Below are positions 16,229 through 25,664 of a stretch of 64,000 bases of DNA, in pieces. Below the pieces are notes generated by a model. The model had not been told where the DNA came from, made no database searches, and saw nothing but the letters and a program-made list of their open reading frames with translations. The DNA is taken from assembly GCA_023251455.1 (NCBI GenBank), contig JAHEYT010000038.1, positions 41,661 to 105,660 on the forward strand. Reading direction: 5' to 3'. Positions within the stretch are counted from its first letter, which is position 1; every line of letters begins with the position of its first letter. Source of the DNA: Bacteroidota bacterium (GTDB lineage Bacteria; Bacteroidota; Bacteroidia; Bacteroidales; Prolixibacteraceae). A program made the translations under genes and the position numbers.

Positions 16229-19200
16229 ATGAAAAGTATTTACGAGAGATTTACAAAAAGAACATTACTGGCCATTTTAATTGTCCATTTTTCTATGTTG
16301 AGTTTTGCTGCGACCTACTATGTCAGTAGTACAGGCAATGATTCCAATTCCGGGCTTGCAACAACTTTGGCCTGGAAAACTATGGCAAAAGTTAATTCAG
16401 CAACATTTAAGGCCGGGGATCAAATATTGTTTAATCGGGGAGAAATATTTTATGGTTCACTTACTATTTCGCAGTCAGGGGTGTCAGGTTCTCCAATTAC
16501 TTTAGGAGCTTATGGTACAGGAGAGAATCCAATTATTACAGGATTTACAAGCGTTAGTGCATGGACAAATTTAGGTTCAAATATATGGGAAAGCACTTCT
16601 ACAGTTTCATCTCTATCAACCTGTAATCTGGTTACTGTTAATGATGTAAATACTGCGATGGGGCGTTATCCCAATGCTGATGCAACTTGGGGTGGTTACT
16701 TACCATTTCAATCACATTCGGGGTTAACCTCGATTACAAGTAGCAGCCTATCAGGTACTCCCAATTGGACAGGAGCAGAAATTAGGATAAGAACTTCTTC
16801 ATGGTCTTTTGGTAAATCAATTATAACTTCTCAAAGTGGAAGTACTTTAAACTTTAATACACTCGATTCTTATACTCCTGTGGATCGTTGGGGATTCTTT
16901 ATTCAGAATGATGTTAAAACTCTTGATGCTCAAAACGAATGGTACTATAATCCTTCGACTAAGAAAATTCGAATTTATAGTACAAGTCAGCCTGCGAATG
17001 TAAAAGTTGCTTCAGTTGATAATTTATTGATAATTAACGGAGACTACATTACTATCGACGGAATAAATTTATTGGGAGCTAATGGAAACGTTATTTATAC
17101 GGCTTCGACAACAGTTGACCATGTGAATATCCAGAACTGCTCTGTTTTATACGCAGGTAACGCAACATTGCAATTGAGATGTGCCTATTTTGATGTACAA
17201 AACAACACGATCGCATACGCAAATAATAAAGGTGTATCTCTTGATCGTTGCAGTAATGTTACATTTAAAAATAATAATATTCATGATATTTCCATTTTAG
17301 CCGGGATGGGCAATACCGGAAATAGTGCTTTCTCTGGATTGAATGGATATTTTCAGTCTAATGTTTTGATTGAAGCAAATACATTCACCAATTTTGGGGG
17401 AGCTGCTATAGAGGTTTATGGCGATAACGTAACGGTAAAAAACAATGTTGTAGATACATTTGGCTTTGTAATTGAGGATTTAGGAGGTATTTATTCCTAT
17501 GTTGGAACTGGTACCCCATTTACAAAGGTTAAAATAGAAGGAAACGTTGTTTTAAACGGAATTGGTGCAATTAATGGAACATACTATGCTGCCGGACAAG
17601 AACAGGCAAATGGGATTTATCTGGATGATAACTCTAATAACGTTGAAGTTTTAAATAATACAGTGGCAAATTGTTCCGCTTATGGATTATTTCTTCATAA
17701 TATGCATGCAGTAAATGTTCAGAACAATACTGTGTATAATAATAGACGAGGACAAATACAGATCAAAGATGATTCTAATGGCGGAGTGATTGAAAACAAT
17801 ATTTTGAGTGGTAATATATTCGTTTCCAGGTCTGCAGCTCAAAAAGTTCTTTACTGCAGAAGCTCTGATAATAATATTTCGACTTTTGGTGGTTTCTCAG
17901 ACAATTACTATGCAAGGCCGATTGACGACAATTTAACTATTACAGTAGATCAGCCTTCATTGGCGATGACAAATCAGACGCTCTCGGGATGGCAGACATT
18001 TTCTGGTCAGGATGCGAATTCAAAAAAATCACCACAAACCATTGTCTCGGAATCTGATTTGCAGTTTGAATACAATGCTACTGCGGCTCCAAAAACAGTT
18101 ACATTGAGTCGATCAATGATAGACGTAAAAGGTGTTAAATACAGTTCAAACATAACATTGCAGCCTTTCACTTCTGTTGTATTGATGAAAGACTTGAGTG
18201 CTACTTCTGCAGTTGCCCCTGGCGCTCCAACATCACCTGTTGCAACTGCCGGAAATGCGAGTGCATCAGTTACTTTTGTGGCTCCAACAAACAATGGAGG
18301 TTCAGCTATTACTGGATATACGGTTACTTCAATTCCTGCTGGAGGGGTGGATAGTAATGCCGGATCAACATCACTCACTCACAACATTACAGGATTAACC
18401 AATGGTACTTCTTATACATTTACCGTTAAAGCAACAAATTCAGCAGGAAGCTCAGTGGCTTCTGTTGCTTCAAATTCGGTAATCCCCAAAGCGCCTGCAG
18501 CTACTGGATTCTTATTCACCGGCCCATCTTCGGGAAGTATAAATAGTGCTTCCTCAAACTTTACCGTTACTCCTAATAATCTATATACAGGAACTATTAC
18601 GGTTACTCCTTCAGGCACCGGGAGTGCCGGACTTTCGGCCAAGGTATTTACATTCTCCAATTCTTCTGCGGCTCAAACTTTTACGATCACTCCAACTGTT
18701 GCCGGAAGTATTACTTTAATAGCAACAAATAATGGTATATTAAGCAATCCTGCCAATTTAACTTACACCGTAAATGCAGTGGTGCCTAATGCTCCAACAT
18801 CAGTTGTTGCTACTTCCGGAGATGCAAGTGTATCAGTTTCGTTTATGGCTCCGACCAATACTGGAGGTTCGGCTATCACTGGTTATACCATCACTTCAAA
18901 TCCTGCGGGAGGAACCGATATCAATGCAGGATCAACTGCACTAACTCACACCATCACTGGATTAACCAACGGTACATCTTATACATTTACAGTCAATGCA
19001 ATCAACTCAGTTGGAAGCTCTATTGCTTCAGTTGCTTCAAATCCGGTGATACCAGTAGCTGCCAGTGTGATTATTAAACAAGGTGAAATTATCCCTTCAC
19101 ATTTTATTACGGTATGGGAAGGATTAAACGGCTTAAACCACATGAATATTAATATCGTATCTGCTGTTTTGGAGGATATTCCACTTTCGGTTGACGATGA

Positions 19201-20683
19201 AATAGCTGTATTTAGTGGCTCAGCCTGTGTTGGTACATCAAAATTGACCAAAGCAATTGTTCCTGGCGATAATTCTACATTCCTCACTATTCTGGCATCA
19301 CAAAACGATGGTTCAGGCAATGGTTTTACCGATAATGATACAATTGTCTTTAAAATTTGGAATAGTAAAACACAAAATGAATTGCAAGTCAACTCGGTGG
19401 TCTATCGCAATGATGTTTCTACCTGGAAAACAAACGGAAGATATTCGCCAGGAGCAACTACGGTAGTTGAAATTGCATCTTATCAGGTCTATACTCAAAG
19501 TATTGAATTACTGAAAGGGTACAACATGATTTCTACCTATGTCTCAGCTCAAAACCCCAATGTAAGCATTGTTACTAAAACACTTCTTGATCAGGGCAAC
19601 TTGATCAAAATGCAGGATGAAACCGGTAATTCGTTCGAAAATTGGGGCACTTTTGGCGGTTGGATCAATCAGCTTGGATCATTGGAAGAAACCGAAGGTT
19701 ATAAAATTCAGGTTGCTAACAATTGTACCCTACAGGTAACCGGAAGGCCAATCGCTATGCCTTTTGATATCTCGCTTAAAACAGGATGGAATATTATTTC
19801 ATTTCCACGTACTGATGTGGTTAATGCCATTAATGTCGTTCAATCCTTGATTGATCAGAATAAACTGGTTAAAGTTCAGGATGAAGCTGGAAATTCAATC
19901 GAAAACTGGGGCTTATTTGGGGGATGGAAAAATGGAATTGGTAATTTTATTCCAGGCAAAGCCTACAAAATAAAAATGAGCGTTGATGCAATACTTACTT
20001 TTCAGGAAAGTTATCCAAAGTCTGCTTTAGTTGCTGCCAAGTCAGAACAAAGTGAATATTATAAATCAATGGTTGAAGGAAATGGTACAGATCATATGAA
20101 TATTAATATCACTGGTCTAAATAATATCGATATTTCTGTTGGCGATGAACTCGCAGCGTTTGATGGTGCTATTTGCGTCGCAACGACCAAAATCACAGAG
20201 GCAAATCTACTGAGTGGTTCTGCCAGTTTAGCTTCTTCTATTTCAACTGATGATCAGAGTCCAAATGGTTTCAAAGTGGGAAATCCAATTCGAATCACGA
20301 CGTGGAGCAAACTTAGCGGTAATGAATCAATAGTCAATACTGCAATTATCACCGGACAAATGAAATATGAAAAGAACGCCACTGTGCTTGTTGAGATGAA
20401 GTCGGCAACAATTGCAACAGGCATAGCCAATTTGGAAAATGTAGTCAAAATTGATGTATTCCCAAATCCATGTCAAGGCAAAGTAACTGTTCGCTTTTCT
20501 GAAATCCCTGACGAAGATAGCCGGATTGAGATTTCGGATATATCAGGAAGAAAGCTTATTTCGCGAGTTATTTCCGGAACGTCTGAAGAGTTTAATTTAG
20601 AGTCATTGACCCCAGGTTTATATGTAGTAAAATCAATTTTGGGTTCAAACGAATTTGTACAAAAGTTGATTGTTAATAAATAG
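16229..20683 (+). CDS. very large secreted right-handed beta-helix/FN3 protein with T9SS sorting domain
   Basis: A signal peptide (to about residue 27, SFAA) precedes a parallel beta-helix domain (about 30-600) rich in NNT/NNV turn motifs, the fold of polysaccharide lyases and epimerases. Two near-identical FN3 domains (about 664-752 and 851-940) flank another Ig-like module. The C-terminal third holds paired repeats: HMNINI-containing modules near 970 and 1289, and GYNMIS/GWNIIS modules near 1096 and 1184 that both carry a QDE-GNS-ENWG-FGGW signature. Residues about 1410-1484 are a type A T9SS signal. It may bind or cut extracellular polysaccharide, perhaps that of the adjacent locus; substrate unknown. 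Confidence 0.88.
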   Translation: MKSIYERFTKRTLLAILIVHFSMLSFAATYYVSSTGNDSNSGLATTLAWKTMAKVNSATFKAGDQILFNRGEIFYGSLTISQSGVSGSPITLGAYGTGENPIITGFTSVSAWTNLGSNIWESTSTVSSLSTCNLVTVNDVNTAMGRYPNADATWGGYLPFQSHSGLTSITSSSLSGTPNWTGAEIRIRTSSWSFGKSIITSQSGSTLNFNTLDSYTPVDRWGFFIQNDVKTLDAQNEWYYNPSTKKIRIYSTSQPANVKVASVDNLLIINGDYITIDGINLLGANGNVIYTASTTVDHVNIQNCSVLYAGNATLQLRCAYFDVQNNTIAYANNKGVSLDRCSNVTFKNNNIHDISILAGMGNTGNSAFSGLNGYFQSNVLIEANTFTNFGGAAIEVYGDNVTVKNNVVDTFGFVIEDLGGIYSYVGTGTPFTKVKIEGNVVLNGIGAINGTYYAAGQEQANGIYLDDNSNNVEVLNNTVANCSAYGLFLHNMHAVNVQNNTVYNNRRGQIQIKDDSNGGVIENNILSGNIFVSRSAAQKVLYCRSSDNNISTFGGFSDNYYARPIDDNLTITVDQPSLAMTNQTLSGWQTFSGQDANSKKSPQTIVSESDLQFEYNATAAPKTVTLSRSMIDVKGVKYSSNITLQPFTSVVLMKDLSATSAVAPGAPTSPVATAGNASASVTFVAPTNNGGSAITGYTVTSIPAGGVDSNAGSTSLTHNITGLTNGTSYTFTVKATNSAGSSVASVASNSVIPKAPAATGFLFTGPSSGSINSASSNFTVTPNNLYTGTITVTPSGTGSAGLSAKVFTFSNSSAAQTFTITPTVAGSITLIATNNGILSNPANLTYTVNAVVPNAPTSVVATSGDASVSVSFMAPTNTGGSAITGYTITSNPAGGTDINAGSTALTHTITGLTNGTSYTFTVNAINSVGSSIASVASNPVIPVAASVIIKQGEIIPSHFITVWEGLNGLNHMNINIVSAVLEDIPLSVDDEIAVFSGSACVGTSKLTKAIVPGDNSTFLTILASQNDGSGNGFTDNDTIVFKIWNSKTQNELQVNSVVYRNDVSTWKTNGRYSPGATTVVEIASYQVYTQSIELLKGYNMISTYVSAQNPNVSIVTKTLLDQGNLIKMQDETGNSFENWGTFGGWINQLGSLEETEGYKIQVANNCTLQVTGRPIAMPFDISLKTGWNIISFPRTDVVNAINVVQSLIDQNKLVKVQDEAGNSIENWGLFGGWKNGIGNFIPGKAYKIKMSVDAILTFQESYPKSALVAAKSEQSEYYKSMVEGNGTDHMNINITGLNNIDISVGDELAAFDGAICVATTKITEANLLSGSASLASSISTDDQSPNGFKVGNPIRITTWSKLSGNESIVNTAIITGQMKYEKNATVLVEMKSATIATGIANLENVVKIDVFPNPCQGKVTVRFSEIPDEDSRIEISDISGRKLISRVISGTSEEFNLESLTPGLYVVKSILGSNEFVQKLIVNK

Positions 20684-20701
20684 TTTTGGTTCGATTCAGA
20701 G

Positions 20702-20732
20702 TCCCCGGTTCGTAAGGTTCCGGGGATTTTTT
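20702..20732 (+). terminator. rho-independent terminator after the beta-helix gene
   Basis: TCCCCGG (20702-20708) pairs with CCGGGGA (20720-20726), followed by six T, starting 19 bases after the stop codon. It isolates this gene from the convergent polysaccharide locus. Confidence 0.9.
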
Positions 20733-20795
20733 GCGTATAAGATTATGTCCATTAATCTTATAGGCAATTCTTAAATTAATTTGTAATGATTTGTT

Positions 20796-21461
20796 TTATT
20801 GATAATTAGCAGGATTTCTCCTCATGATAACTTTGCACGGATTACCAACTGCAATAGAATTTTCAGGAATATTATTAAAAACAACACTGTTTGCACCAAT
20901 GACTGAATTTTTGCCGATCGTCACACCTTTTAAAATTACACATTGAAGCCCAATAAATACGTTATCTTCAATGATGATTGGTCTTGATGGTATAATACCC
21001 ATTTCTCTTTTTGTAGGATCCGCATGGTGTGCATCATTATCCAAGATAGTGCAATTAGATCCAATAAGGACATTATTCCCTATAATGATTTTTGATCTCG
21101 CATGTATCTTTAAACCTGAAGCTCCGGAATTATTTCCAAATAGAATTTCAGCATTTTCTCCTACCGTTACAAATGAACAAGGTTGGTGAAGTCCTATTGT
21201 CAAAGAATTTTTTGAAGAATTGAATCTACAATTGTCTCCAAAACTAATAGTTGAGTTTGGATACCTACGAATAAGTGGATTTCCGTTGAATACTATATTT
21301 TTACCAAGCTTTATTCCTTTGATTGAACAGCTATAATTAATAAAGCGATTAAAAAATAGAATAGTGATGTTCCTCTTAATTAAATATAGTGCATGGAAGA
21401 AAATTCCGCTATAATCTAATTTTTTGTATTGCTTTATTTCTTTTTTTATTCTATTGATCAT
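20796..21461 (-). CDS. hexapeptide-repeat acyltransferase (CatB/LpxA type)
   Basis: Repeated [LIV]-G-x-x-x-x hexapeptides run from about residue 60 to 210 (IIGNNVLIGSNCTILD, VFIGLQCVILKGVTIGKNSVIGA), giving a left-handed beta-helix O-acetyltransferase. The DAHHAD segment around residue 140 supplies the likely catalytic His. The N-terminal 50 residues are helical and basic. It would transfer an acetyl or similar group from acyl-CoA to a sugar of the repeat unit. It is the last gene of the polysaccharide locus in its reading direction, 205 bases after the WecG-type gene. Confidence 0.85.
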   Translation of the reverse strand: MINRIKKEIKQYKKLDYSGIFFHALYLIKRNITILFFNRFINYSCSIKGIKLGKNIVFNGNPLIRRYPNSTISFGDNCRFNSSKNSLTIGLHQPCSFVTVGENAEILFGNNSGASGLKIHARSKIIIGNNVLIGSNCTILDNDAHHADPTKREMGIIPSRPIIIEDNVFIGLQCVILKGVTIGKNSVIGANSVVFNNIPENSIAVGNPCKVIMRRNPANYQ

Positions 21462-21666
21462 GGCTTAATTACTATTAAAAAATTAGTAATATTTTGTTAT
21501 GTTTACTAATTATGCTGATTCAATTTTGAATATCAATGAGTAGATTTTGAGCAATGAAATACTGGATTGATTAAGATACAATCGATAAATATGTCAAATG
21601 TTGTAAATGATTTCAAAATATAAGATGATGTAAGTCAGTTTATTGTATGATATATTTTAAATCCGC

Positions 21667-22392
21667 TTACTTAGAGCTTGAATTCCTTTTTCCTCTTTTT
21701 TCTTTGATGATATAGCTAATAAACAGAACGTTTCCAATTAAATAACGTCGCCACATCCTTTTCGGTTCTTTGATGAGTCGATAAAGCCACTCCAAGCCCA
21801 TCTTGATCATCCATTGAGGGGCACGATTTATAATGCCCCCATAAAAATCGAAAACAGCGCCGATGCAGCAGATGTGCCCAACCTTCAATGAGTGGTAATG
21901 CAGGTATGCCCATTTTTCCTGCTTTGGGGCAGTCATTCCAACCATCAATACATCCGGTTGAAAAGCATTGATAGCCTCCAATATGGCTGTATTTTCATTT
22001 AAATTAAATTCTGGTTTGAATGGGGGAGAATAACTTTGAACAATAACATTGGGATATTGCATTGTTGACTTTTCTTTTATTTTTGCAAGAGTGGCTTCAG
22101 AACTTCCTAAAAAAAAACATTTTCCACCGATTTGATTAAGTCTCTCCATCTCATAAAAAAAAACATCTGCTCCTGCAATCTTTATAATTTTCTCGCCTGT
22201 TAACCAACGAATTGCCCATACCACACTGATACCATCAGGAATCAAAATGTCACTGTTTATCAATGCTTTCTGATAAATAACATCCGTTTGAGCTAGATTA
22301 TAGCTATGAGCATTAATAGTTGTGATCAATAATTTGCGAATGGGTAATTTATTTAGCGGCTGACGATATAATTTATTTGTTGATAGGAACAT
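21667..22392 (-). CDS. WecG/TagA/CpsF-family glycosyltransferase (GT26)
   Basis: A 241-residue GT26 protein with the family segments TINAHSYNLAQTD, LIPDGISVVWA, GMTAPKQEKWAY and a C-terminal arginine-rich EWLYRLIKEPKRMWRRY. Members add N-acetylmannosaminuronic acid, N-acetylmannosamine or glucose to lipid-linked oligosaccharides at the inner membrane. In this locus it would add one sugar of the repeat unit; a uronic acid donor is plausible given the nucleotide-sugar dehydrogenase at 37.7-39.0 kb. A coding remnant lies just upstream. Confidence 0.9.
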   Translation of the reverse strand: MFLSTNKLYRQPLNKLPIRKLLITTINAHSYNLAQTDVIYQKALINSDILIPDGISVVWAIRWLTGEKIIKIAGADVFFYEMERLNQIGGKCFFLGSSEATLAKIKEKSTMQYPNVIVQSYSPPFKPEFNLNENTAILEAINAFQPDVLMVGMTAPKQEKWAYLHYHSLKVGHICCIGAVFDFYGGIINRAPQWMIKMGLEWLYRLIKEPKRMWRRYLIGNVLFISYIIKEKRGKRNSSSK

Positions 22393-22405
22393 TGATAAAA
22401 TGATT

Positions 22406-22531
22406 TTAGTTTAATGATCTGAATAATGCAACAAAATCAATCGTGAAGAATAAAAATTTATTTTTATGAAAAGCTAAAATTTCAAATCCATTTTCAGTTA
22501 AGAGTTGTTTGAACTTTTTTGCTCCAATTAG
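22406..22531 (-). pseudogene. 3' remnant of a gene, C-terminus resembling a class I methyltransferase
   Basis: Between the WecG-type and GT4 genes the minus strand has an open stretch of 41 codons that reads like the tail of a sugar-cluster methyltransferase (KKFKQLLTENGFEIL followed by a hydrophobic FFTIDFVALF end). It has no start codon and is preceded in frame by a TGA (22532-22534) and, further up, a TAG. It is best explained as the leftover of a gene mostly lost by deletion. The family name is a tentative reading of a short segment. Confidence 0.4.
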
Positions 22532-22619
22532 TCACATATAATTATTAGTGTAAGATTCTTTGCCAATAATATTGGTCTAGTTAAAGAATAAAATTCTAAG
22601 TAATGAAAGCTATTGGTAT

Positions 22620-23750
22620 TTATTTACAATCAGATATTACTTTCCTGGCTAAGGAATTGTAATCAATTTTTTCACGCATATTGTTGCACCCATCAATAAA
22701 GTATTCTTTCGGGTTCTTATCTAAGAACGAACATGTCTTCGTAAATAATTCATTATAATCTGTTGAATCAAGGTATATTCCATTCCCTTCAATTAAGTGT
22801 TCCGTTGTTCTGGTTTTTCGAATTAATAATGGTGTGTTTACTGAAATTGCATCTTCTATTAATGTTGTGTGATGCACCGGCCAAACAGCAACATCTGCAA
22901 GCTTAAGTATGCTTAAAGAAGTTTTATGGTCACACCATCCCAGATATATTACATTTTTTGATTCGGCAGCTAACTTTTCGGTTTCTTTATCATTGAAGGA
23001 TCCAAACAAAACCAGAACAACATGGATATGAGGTACTTGAATTTCATTTATTACCTTAACTAAATTATCTGTTCCTTTATCCTTGCCCATTTTTCCGCCA
23101 GACACATAAACAAAAGCTTCGGTTGGAATTTTATGTTTGTTCCGTAATTCAAACGTATTTTCTATTATTGAACCGGCAGCCTTAATATCGGCACCGATAG
23201 GGAGAAAATCGATTTTGCTTTTTCTTATGCCATATGTTTCATGAAGGTAATCGCATCGGGAATAGGTGACCCCATAGAACTTTCGGACAAATAGCGAGGC
23301 GAACTTTCCTGAAAAACGAACTAATATTCCAGCATAAACAAATTTCCATAATTTATTTTTACTGCAATTAATATTGTCTGCATGATTATCAACTAATAAA
23401 ATTATTCCAGGATTGAATATTTTATAAATTGTGCAAATTATTAGGGACGTACAATTTAAGTTATGATGAAAAACGATATCTGGTCTTTCATGTTTTAGTT
23501 GTTTGTATAACTTAAAGGGTATTATAAATTCGGTCGTTATTCTTAAACAATTTATTCGTATTATTTTTTTTCCATTATCTGAATATATACCAGGCTTAAT
23601 CTTCTTTGAATTTATGTATGAAGGCACCACATTGGCGCCTATAATTGTTGTTTCTAAGCCTTCATCTAAAAAATAATCTGTCAATATATTTTCCTGATAA
23701 GCGAAGCCTTCGATGTAAGGATTTGAAATGCAGATGTTTATGATTCTCAT
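22620..23750 (-). CDS. GT4-family glycosyltransferase
   Basis: It has GT-B architecture: an N-terminal half starting RIINICISNPYIEG and a C-terminal Rossmann half with VYVSGGKMGKDKGTDNLVKVINE and a nucleotide-sugar binding region around DVAVWPVHHTTLIEDAISVNTPLLI. The usual E-x7-E pair is reduced (one Glu in LIEDAIS). It should add a sugar from a nucleotide donor to the growing lipid-linked repeat unit on the cytoplasmic face. It follows the deacetylase gene by 28 bases. Donor and linkage cannot be read from sequence. Confidence 0.85.
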   Translation of the reverse strand: MRIINICISNPYIEGFAYQENILTDYFLDEGLETTIIGANVVPSYINSKKIKPGIYSDNGKKIIRINCLRITTEFIIPFKLYKQLKHERPDIVFHHNLNCTSLIICTIYKIFNPGIILLVDNHADNINCSKNKLWKFVYAGILVRFSGKFASLFVRKFYGVTYSRCDYLHETYGIRKSKIDFLPIGADIKAAGSIIENTFELRNKHKIPTEAFVYVSGGKMGKDKGTDNLVKVINEIQVPHIHVVLVLFGSFNDKETEKLAAESKNVIYLGWCDHKTSLSILKLADVAVWPVHHTTLIEDAISVNTPLLIRKTRTTEHLIEGNGIYLDSTDYNELFTKTCSFLDKNPKEYFIDGCNNMREKIDYNSLARKVISDCK

Positions 23751-23778
23751 GAAAGTTATGTACTTGTAAAAGAATAAA

Positions 23779-24420
23779 TTAGTCTTTTAATAAATAATAT
23801 TTAAAGTTCATTTCATTGATTCTTTTCATATATATTGGTAGTATCTGTAGTGTACGAACTGCATGTTTAAGGCTGAAATGAAATAAAACAATGCTTCCAG
23901 GTTTCGTTTCATTAACCATCAATTGACAATGTTTTTCCCAATCGGTATTCGGGTAAGTATCTTTCGAAGTTATGCTCCAAAGTATAAGTTTATTTTTTTT
24001 CCTAAGGTTTAAAAATGTACAAACAGATAATGCACCCCACGGTGGACGGAATAAATTGCTTTGAATAATCTCCTTGCCTTTGTTCGCATCATTGATATAG
24101 TTCTTATAGCTTTCTTTTAGCGCGTTTAGATGGGAATAGGTATGATTCCCCAAGCAATGTCCATTATCTTTTATTAATTGCACCAATTCTGAATGTTTTT
24201 CAAAATTTTTGCCTGTACAAAAAAAAGTTGCTTTTGCATTATATTCGTTTAATAAATTTAGGATAGTCTCTGTTATGCCAGGCTCTGGTCCATCGTCGAA
24301 AGTCAGATAAATCACTTTTTCTTCGGTCTTTATTTTGTTTAAAGAAAAAAGTGATAAAAATCTAAACATAATGGACGAATAGATTCGGTTAATCATCTTC
24401 TCTAAATTAAATGTATTCAT
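23779..24420 (-). CDS. polysaccharide deacetylase (NodB homology, CE4)
   Basis: NodB motifs are clear: TFDDGPEP (catalytic base and metal Asp), HTYSH (metal-binding His pair) and RPPWG. This is a metal-dependent deacetylase of N-acetyl sugars. There is no signal peptide, so it probably acts on a lipid-linked precursor inside the cell. Its ATG overlaps the stop of the FemAB-like gene (ATGA), so the two are coupled. Deacetylation would expose an amino group that the FemAB-like enzyme could acylate, a suggestive pairing but inference. At 213 residues it is a minimal CE4 domain. Confidence 0.88.
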   Translation of the reverse strand: MNTFNLEKMINRIYSSIMFRFLSLFSLNKIKTEEKVIYLTFDDGPEPGITETILNLLNEYNAKATFFCTGKNFEKHSELVQLIKDNGHCLGNHTYSHLNALKESYKNYINDANKGKEIIQSNLFRPPWGALSVCTFLNLRKKNKLILWSITSKDTYPNTDWEKHCQLMVNETKPGSIVLFHFSLKHAVRTLQILPIYMKRINEMNFKYYLLKD

Positions 24421-25499
24421 TTATGGATTAACTTTTTAAACAAGTGTAAAAAATTCTGTGTGTACATCCCTAAATTAAATACAATTCTGCTGACAGGATT
24501 TTCGCATGCCTCCATCACTCCAATTTGTGAATATACGATAGGTTCCTTGCCTATCATTTTATACTTGAAGCGATACGTATCGTAGTTTTTTTCTGGAGAG
24601 CAACCAGCAAGATCATAGACACTTAGATCAAGTTGTTTTAGCATTTTAATTACTTCCCATTGCACAAGGTACGCCGCATTGCATTTTATTCCCTTATTTC
24701 CTGTAGCGATTAACCAAATGATTGCTGTTTCTCCAACGGTAGATACAATTGCTCCAGCAGCAGGAACACCTTCTGATTCACAAATGATTATTGTTGGTCT
24801 CAATGAATCTGGTAATGCTCTATAGACCTGTTCATATTTATCGAAATTAGTAGGGTCGTCATATTTTTTTCTGGAGATCATTTCTTTGTATATAGACCTG
24901 AAGGTAATAAACGATTTTTCGTCATTACCCTGGTAAACTTGCATGTCATTTTTTTCTGCTTTTGTAAGGCAATAGCGCCAATCACTATGAAAAGATTTTC
25001 TTATTTGTTCAAGGGACTGGTTCAAATTGAGAAATAAAGTTTGTGCATTTAAGTTTTTTCGGTGATAATTCTCTTTTTCAAACACAGAAATAATGCGATC
25101 ATACTCCGAATAGTTGTCAAATATGTTGAGAGAGATCCTAAGAAAAAGGCCACGATAGGCAACATATTCCTCTTTTAAAGCATGAATCAGATGTTGCAGA
25201 ATACCTATATCATCATCCTTGTCACGTAATCTCCACATTGGGCCTGCTCCTATATAGGCAATTCCAATATTGGCAATTGGCAATGTAATTATTCGAAGCA
25301 TTGCAGCTGCAACAATAGAGCCATTTCTTTTGATAACAAGATTGCTTGTTTTTTTTGACATTGTACTGGCCCAAGCCCAGGTCTGATTAATCGTTGCATC
25401 TTTAAACATCATGACAATTGAATCCCATTCAGTCTCTCTCAAAGTGTCTACGGTACAAATATATTCGTCGTTTATTTCAAACTCACGGGAAATTCTCAT
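24417..25499 (-). CDS. FemAB-like acyl/aminoacyl transferase (GNAT fold)
   Basis: A 360-residue protein of the FemAB/BioF2-like double-GNAT type: segments SFHSDWRYCLTKAEK, FRSIYKEMISRKKYD, AAGAIVSTVGETAIIW and NAAYLVQWEVIKMLKQLDLSVYDLAGCSPEKN match the C-terminal GNAT domain of peptidoglycan-bridge transferases and their capsule-locus relatives. It likely transfers an acyl or amino-acid group to an amino sugar. It is translationally coupled to the deacetylase downstream and follows the asparagine-synthetase-like gene by 165 bases, which suggests amino-acid or amide decoration of the polymer. Confidence 0.8.
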   Translation of the reverse strand: MRISREFEINDEYICTVDTLRETEWDSIVMMFKDATINQTWAWASTMSKKTSNLVIKRNGSIVAAAMLRIITLPIANIGIAYIGAGPMWRLRDKDDDIGILQHLIHALKEEYVAYRGLFLRISLNIFDNYSEYDRIISVFEKENYHRKNLNAQTLFLNLNQSLEQIRKSFHSDWRYCLTKAEKNDMQVYQGNDEKSFITFRSIYKEMISRKKYDDPTNFDKYEQVYRALPDSLRPTIIICESEGVPAAGAIVSTVGETAIIWLIATGNKGIKCNAAYLVQWEVIKMLKQLDLSVYDLAGCSPEKNYDTYRFKYKMIGKEPIVYSQIGVMEACENPVSRIVFNLGMYTQNFLHLFKKLIHK

Positions 25500-25664
25500 T
25501 TTATATAATATGTTTTTACTGAATATTAAACCCTAATAATTTTAATTCCTCAAGCTCGTCGCAAATAATAAGGTAAATCAAGTATCTAACGAACTCTTTT
25601 AATGTATCTTATAAATCCGTGCTTTTGGGTGTGGATATGGAAGGTTTTATTATTTCATCAATTT

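Noticed and set aside
18007..18660. Long minus-strand frames inside the beta-helix gene
   Set aside because: They are antisense shadows of the repetitive FN3 coding sequence, with no homology or ribosome binding sites.
25500..25664. A third gene remnant in the gap after the AsnB-like gene
   Set aside because: Only about 20 sense codons (ending RYIKRVR) are open. That is too short to separate from chance.
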